Assembly: GCA_021851465.1 (NCBI GenBank)
Contig: JAJZDL010000029.1
Location: forward strand, 1-17,899
DNA: 17,899 bases
From: Acidobacteriota bacterium
Lineage (GTDB): Bacteria; Acidobacteriota; Terriglobia; Terriglobales; Acidobacteriaceae
Direction: 5' to 3'
Made by a program: the position numbers and the translations under genes. The notes under the pieces were generated by a model. It saw nothing but the letters and a program-made list of their open reading frames with translations, did not search any database and had not been told where the DNA came from. Positions 14,534 through 17,899 of the stretch are shown here, piece after piece. How positions within the stretch are numbered: position 1 is the stretch's first letter; each line of letters starts with the position of its first letter.

Positions 14534-15447
14534 ATCCGTTTCCGTGTGGCGTAACTGAAGGCGATTCCGTTGCTTTGATGCGCACATTGCCATCTTCCAG
14601 TATTCACTTAATTCTGAGTGACATTCCGTATGGGATCGGTGCTGACGACTGGGACGTTTTACACGACAATACCAACTCGGCCTTGCTCGGATCGAGTCCC
14701 GCACAAGAAAAAGCTGGCGCAATCTTCAAGAAGCGCGGCAAGCCTCTCAACGGGTGGTCGGAGGCCGACCGGGAGATACCGAAGCAATACTACGAATGGT
14801 GTCTTACATGGGCCCCGGAGTGGATGAGAGTCTTGAAGCCGGGTGGCTCGGCGATTGTTTTTGCAGGACGGCGGCTTTCGCATCGCTGTATCGCGGCCAT
14901 GGAAGATTGCGGTTTCACACACAAAGATATGCTCGCCTGGGTGCGCGAGCGGGCTGCCCACCGTGCCCAGCGATTGAGCGTGGTCTTTGAGCGCCGAGGA
15001 GACCTGCGCAATCGTGAGCGATGGGAGGGATGGAAGGTGGGAAACCTTCGCCCGACATTTGAACCGATCTTATGGTTTGTGAAGCCCTATCCAATTGGTA
15101 CAACGATTGCTGACAACGTACTGGAGCATGGCGTCGGCGCGTTCAACGAGCAGGCGTTGCTAAAGTATCAACGCGACCCAAACAACGTGATCGTTTGTGC
15201 CCTGGATAGAGGCGAAGGAGGGTTGCACCCAACACAGAAGCCGGTACGACTTATGCGGGCGCTGATCGAGTTGACTACCGTTGAAGGTCAACTCGTTGTT
15301 GATCCATTCTGCGGGAGCGGAAGCACATTGGTCGCGGCACAAGCTGGCAATCGTCGCTATATCGGATTTGAGCAGGATGCCGAATATTGCAGGATTGCGC
15401 GGGAGCGACTCGTCGAGTATCCGCTGTTTACGCGAGCTACCGCTTAG
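14530..15447 (+). CDS. Beta-class DNA adenine-N6 methyltransferase of the HindIII system
   Basis: The product has 305 residues. Motif IV (DIPYG, 31-35) comes before motif I (DPFCGSGST, 258-266), with HPTQKPVRLM near 233-242; this order marks the beta class. DIPYG is the (D/N)PP(Y/F)-type catalytic loop with Ile in the second place. The WDVLHDNTNSALLG and RGKPLNGWSEADREIPK stretches agree with the recalled M.HindIII sequence. It should methylate an adenine in AAGCTT, protecting host DNA from the endonuclease encoded just upstream. GGAGG precedes the ATG, which overlaps the endonuclease stop, so the two are co-translated. No controller gene is present. The TAG stop interlocks with the TAA of the opposing SDR gene. 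Confidence 0.93.
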   Translation: MNPFPCGVTEGDSVALMRTLPSSSIHLILSDIPYGIGADDWDVLHDNTNSALLGSSPAQEKAGAIFKKRGKPLNGWSEADREIPKQYYEWCLTWAPEWMRVLKPGGSAIVFAGRRLSHRCIAAMEDCGFTHKDMLAWVRERAAHRAQRLSVVFERRGDLRNRERWEGWKVGNLRPTFEPILWFVKPYPIGTTIADNVLEHGVGAFNEQALLKYQRDPNNVIVCALDRGEGGLHPTQKPVRLMRALIELTTVEGQLVVDPFCGSGSTLVAAQAGNRRYIGFEQDAEYCRIARERLVEYPLFTRATA

Positions 15448-16244
15448 AGATTCAACTTCTTGAAGATGCGTTCTGGGATGTGCCGAATGACCAGCATGAT
15501 GGGCAACCAGATGGAGGGGACGTAGAGCGTGTCCACGCGTTTGTCGATGGCGCGTACGATGGTCGCGGCGACCTTATTTACGTTGGCGAACTTCTCCGCG
15601 CCCTTCATGCTGGCGGTCATCGCCGTCTTCACCGGGCCGGGCTTGATGGTGAGAACGGTGACGCCCTCGCGGTTGATGCGGTTGCGCAGGCCGGCGAGGA
15701 ATGCGGTCAGCCCGGCCTTCGACGAGCCGTACACATAGTTCGACTTGCGTCCGCGGTCGCCCGCGACGGAGGAGAGCACGGCGAGCACGCCCGCATGGCG
15801 CTGCACGCAGTAGTTGGCCAGCCAGGTGAGCAGCGAGACCGGGGCCATGAAGTTGGTGTAGACGATCTGCGCGGCGTGATTGAACTCCTGCTCGGCGCGC
15901 GGCTGGTCGCCCAGAACGCCCAGCGCGAGGTAGGCGATGTCCATGCCGGTCAGCGAGTTGATGGCGTGCGCCAGCATCTCCGGGTGTTTGTCTGTGTCGT
16001 CAAGGTCGGCGACGGCGGTGCCGACGTAGGACGCGCCGCGCAGCCTGAGATCGGCGGCGACGGCGGCGAGTTTTTCCGCGTTGCGCGCGACCAGAAAGAG
16101 CTGCGCGCCTTGCGCCGCCCAGATGCGGCAGGTGGCCTCGGCGATGCCCGAGGTCGCGCCGAGGACGAGGATCTTCTTCGCGGGCTTGTCGTTGCGGTTG
16201 GCGACGATGGCTGTCGCTGGGTGCGATGTGGCGTGCCTGTTCAT
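15444..16244 (-). CDS. Short-chain dehydrogenase/reductase, DprE2-like
   Basis: The product has 266 residues. A Rossmann NAD(P)-binding motif lies near 26-34 (VLGATSGIA, the GxxxGI(A/G) variant). The catalytic set S159, Y172 and K176 (LSSVAGDRG...YVYGSSKAG) is intact with the normal 13-residue Ser-Tyr spacing. It resembles DprE2, the NADH-dependent reductase that reduces the 2'-keto decaprenyl-phosphoryl sugar made by DprE1. The C-terminus (YVPSIWLPIMLVIRHIPERIFKKLNL) is hydrophobic and basic, like that of DprE2 proteins, suggesting membrane contact. Its start overlaps the stop of the upstream oxidase by 4 bases (ATGA), so they act as one unit. DprE2 function is inferred from the partner; SDR sequence alone is not specific. 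Confidence 0.87.
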   Translation of the reverse strand: MNRHATSHPATAIVANRNDKPAKKILVLGATSGIAEATCRIWAAQGAQLFLVARNAEKLAAVAADLRLRGASYVGTAVADLDDTDKHPEMLAHAINSLTGMDIAYLALGVLGDQPRAEQEFNHAAQIVYTNFMAPVSLLTWLANYCVQRHAGVLAVLSSVAGDRGRKSNYVYGSSKAGLTAFLAGLRNRINREGVTVLTIKPGPVKTAMTASMKGAEKFANVNKVAATIVRAIDKRVDTLYVPSIWLPIMLVIRHIPERIFKKLNL

Positions 16245-17602
16245 AGGGTCGATTCACCTCCGGTGACGCGCTCCCAGAAGCTGGAGGTCAACATGGGATC
16301 GCGGAAGCGCGCGAACTGTTGGCACTGCGGATAGAAGGCCTGGAACTGCTTCGGCGTCATCGCTGCGTCCTTGGCGGAGTAGAGCCTTCCGCCGAACTCC
16401 AGCGTCATGTCGCCGAGGCGCTGGAGCAAGGGAAAGGTGAGGTCCGGCTTGATGGGGAAGTCCAGTGCAAGCATGATGCCCGGCTGGGGAAAGCTCATCG
16501 TGCCCAGCGAAGGGATCTCGCCGAAGGCCTTGAGCACGGCGAGGAAGCTGGCCAGGCCCGACTTTGCAATTTCGCGCAGAATGGCGATGGTCCCCTCCTT
16601 AGCGTTCTGCCACGGAATGGCGTACTGGAACTGCACCAGCCCGCGCTTGCCGTACATGCGGTTCCAGTGGAGTATCTTATCCAGCGGATAGAAGAACGGC
16701 TCGTAGTCCACAACCTGCTTTACATGCGGCTTGATCTGCTTGTGGAAGAAGACGGAGTTGAAGAGGCTGACGGTCGCGTGGTTCAGCGCGAAGCCCGGCG
16801 CATTGAAGGGAAAGACCAGCTTCGGCTCGGGCGAGGGCCTCAGTTTGTCCGGGTCCTTGGCGTGCTCTCCCAGCATGTAGATGCCGCGGGCGAAGTTTTT
16901 TCCGGTGGAGGCGCAATCGACCCAGCTCACGCTGTACTCGGCGTGCCGGTAGCGCTGCTTGAGGTCGAGGAACTCGTCGATGCCATGGAACTGGATTCCC
17001 TCGTAGTCGATCTTGCGCGAGACGATCGGCCGCAGCCGAAGTTGTGCCCAAGCGATGAGGCCGGTCAATCCCATTCCGCCGATGGTCGCGGCGTACCAGT
17101 CGGGGTTCTCGGTGGGCGAGCAGATGCGGCGGCTGCCGTCCGAGCGCAGCAGTTCGAAGCTGGGGACGTGGTTGCCGAAGGAGCCGACGGCCTCGTGGTT
17201 CTTGCCGTGAATGTCGTTGGCGATTGCGCCGCCGAGCGTGACGTACTTGGTTCCCGGCGTGACCGGAAGAAAGAACCCGCGCGGCACGGCGAAGTCGAGC
17301 ACCTGCGCCAGCGAGACGCCCGATTCCGCGGTGAGGACTCCCGTTGCGGGATCGAAGTCGATCAGTCGATCCATGCCTGTGGTCTGCAGCAGGTTGCCGC
17401 CCTTCAGCAGGCAGACATCGCCGTAGCTGCGGCCCAATCCGACCGGCAACGCACCGTTGTTCAGCCCGGCTAACACTCCGGGAAAGTCATTCTGCCAGTT
17501 CAGGGGAACGATCTTCGCGTCGTACCTGGGATAGCGGCCCCAGGACTCAAAAGCGGGAGGCGCGGTCTTTGCTGCTTGCGGATCGATTACAGGATGCGAC
17601 AT
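16241..17602 (-). CDS. FAD-binding oxidase, DprE1-like (polyprenyl-phospho-sugar 2'-oxidase)
   Basis: The product has 453 residues. The FAD-binding PCMH/VAO domain is clear: GLGRSYGDVCL near 55-65, TLGGAIANDIHGKNHEAVGSF near 122-142, and IGGMGLTGLI near 174-183. The C-terminal part follows DprE1 closely (YPLDKILHWNRMYGKRGLVQFQY, LEFGGRLYSAKD). K411 corresponds to the essential K418 of M. tuberculosis DprE1. A379 (MLALDFPIK) replaces C387 (NICVDFPIK), the residue bound by benzothiazinones. DprE1 oxidises the 2'-OH of decaprenyl-phosphoryl-ribose in the first epimerisation half-step; the acidobacterial substrate may differ. The ATG at 17602 is preferred to a TTG at 17632. The gene leads a two-gene operon with the SDR. 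Confidence 0.9.
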   Translation of the reverse strand: MSHPVIDPQAAKTAPPAFESWGRYPRYDAKIVPLNWQNDFPGVLAGLNNGALPVGLGRSYGDVCLLKGGNLLQTTGMDRLIDFDPATGVLTAESGVSLAQVLDFAVPRGFFLPVTPGTKYVTLGGAIANDIHGKNHEAVGSFGNHVPSFELLRSDGSRRICSPTENPDWYAATIGGMGLTGLIAWAQLRLRPIVSRKIDYEGIQFHGIDEFLDLKQRYRHAEYSVSWVDCASTGKNFARGIYMLGEHAKDPDKLRPSPEPKLVFPFNAPGFALNHATVSLFNSVFFHKQIKPHVKQVVDYEPFFYPLDKILHWNRMYGKRGLVQFQYAIPWQNAKEGTIAILREIAKSGLASFLAVLKAFGEIPSLGTMSFPQPGIMLALDFPIKPDLTFPLLQRLGDMTLEFGGRLYSAKDAAMTPKQFQAFYPQCQQFARFRDPMLTSSFWERVTGGESTL

Positions 17603-17899
17603 GGCACTAGGATACAACCAAGACAATGCCAAGAACGGTGGACGCTCCGCTTGAGACTGGCCCTCCGGCCACGCCCCAGGCGATTGCTGGGGTTGCGGGC
17701 CGCGAAAGTATATATTTAATAGTCTATATTAAGACCCCCCCCCATCCCCCCCTTCTGCATTGCGCGGGGTAAGGTGATTGTTTTCAAGGGCTCCAGGGTA
17801 AAGTATAGAGGATAGAGACTTTGTGCGTAAGCCGATTGGATTCAGTGGCTTGCGGGGTGATGGTGGCGGCAAAGTATTCAATCGGTGGGGCTTACAGAT
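17603..17899. other. Non-coding right edge upstream of the DprE1-like gene
   Basis: Nothing here reads as a complete gene. A hairpin-forming CCCCAG/CTGGGG pair (17674-17679 and 17687-17692), an AT-rich block (17705-17732) and C9/C7 tracts occur. AAAGTATA appears twice (17705-17712 and 17800-17807); on the minus strand each gives a TATACT -10-like box that could drive the DprE1-like operon, though the -35 partners are weak. An ATG at 17860, after a G-rich sequence, opens a rightward frame (MVAAKYSIGGAYR) to the window edge; it might be the start of the next gene but is too short to judge. Confidence 0.45.
17735..17752. repeat. C9 and C7 homopolymer tracts
   Basis: Nine C residues (17735-17743), AT, then seven C residues (17746-17752) sit directly next to an AT-rich block, about 130 bases upstream of the DprE1-like start. 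Such tracts are prone to slippage and to sequencing error. No reading frame crosses them convincingly, so any effect would be on transcription or mRNA leader structure. Confidence 0.7.

Noticed and set aside
16319..17473. 384-codon plus-strand frame opposite the DprE1-like gene
   Set aside because: Val/Glu/Gly-rich shadow without motifs. The minus-strand protein is clearly conserved.
17802..17899. Two open rightward frames at the right edge (via GTG 17823 or ATG 17860)
   Set aside because: Too short to tell from chance. The ATG 17860 version is mentioned in the edge entry but not called as a gene.

Overview
The window looks like chromosome from an acidobacterium of the Terriglobia/Acidobacteriaceae kind (Granulicella-, Edaphobacter- or Terriglobus-like). 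This is judged from the GC-rich, dense gene layout, the very large FG-GAP/Ig-like secreted protein with an acidobacterial style of C-terminus, and a dispersed-repeat signature of the 'CATTCCG...GCGCAGCGAAGAAACC' type seen inside one gene. The placement is inference; no rRNA gene or species-specific marker is present. No tRNA, rRNA, CRISPR array, insertion sequence or prophage was seen.

Layout. 1-195 (-): N-terminus of anthranilate synthase component I (trpE), cut by the window edge. 289-4509 (-): 1406-residue secreted FG-GAP/Ig-like surface protein. 4784-5485 (+): pgsA, phosphatidylglycerophosphate synthase, convergent with 5570-6457 (-): tlyA-type rRNA 2'-O-methyltransferase/haemolysin, which carries an in-frame repeat-derived insert. 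6569-8034 (+): ECF sigma factor overlapping its RskA-like membrane anti-sigma factor, followed at 8104-8850 by a membrane-anchored protein of unknown function with a possible BamE/SmpA-like C-terminus.

9015-13571 (+) is an operon-like run: circularly permuted ATP-grasp protein, alpha-E protein, membrane acyltransferase-3 protein, transglutaminase-like protein. ATP-grasp, alpha-E and transglutaminase are a known conserved neighbourhood thought to make or modify a peptide or peptide-like product. The acyltransferase wedged into it, joined by a TAATG stop/start overlap, is the unusual part.

13619-15447 (+) is a compact, visibly less GC-rich type II restriction-modification pair: a HindIII-family PD-(D/E)xK endonuclease overlapping a beta-class DNA methyltransferase whose sequence also resembles M.HindIII. 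It looks horizontally acquired. Its last stop codon interlocks with the stop of the opposing gene. 15444-17602 (-) is a translationally coupled pair resembling the mycobacterial DprE1/DprE2 epimerase: an FAD-dependent oxidase (first gene) and an SDR reductase (second gene), probably a two-step 2'-epimerisation of a polyprenyl-phosphate sugar. The right edge (17603-17899) is non-coding as far as can be seen, with an AT-rich block beside C9 and C7 homopolymers, and perhaps the first codons of a rightward gene.

Best candidates for something new: the four-gene ATP-grasp/alpha-E/acyltransferase/transglutaminase operon, the repeat domesticated inside tlyA, and a DprE1-like enzyme that naturally has Ala in place of the cysteine targeted by benzothiazinones.
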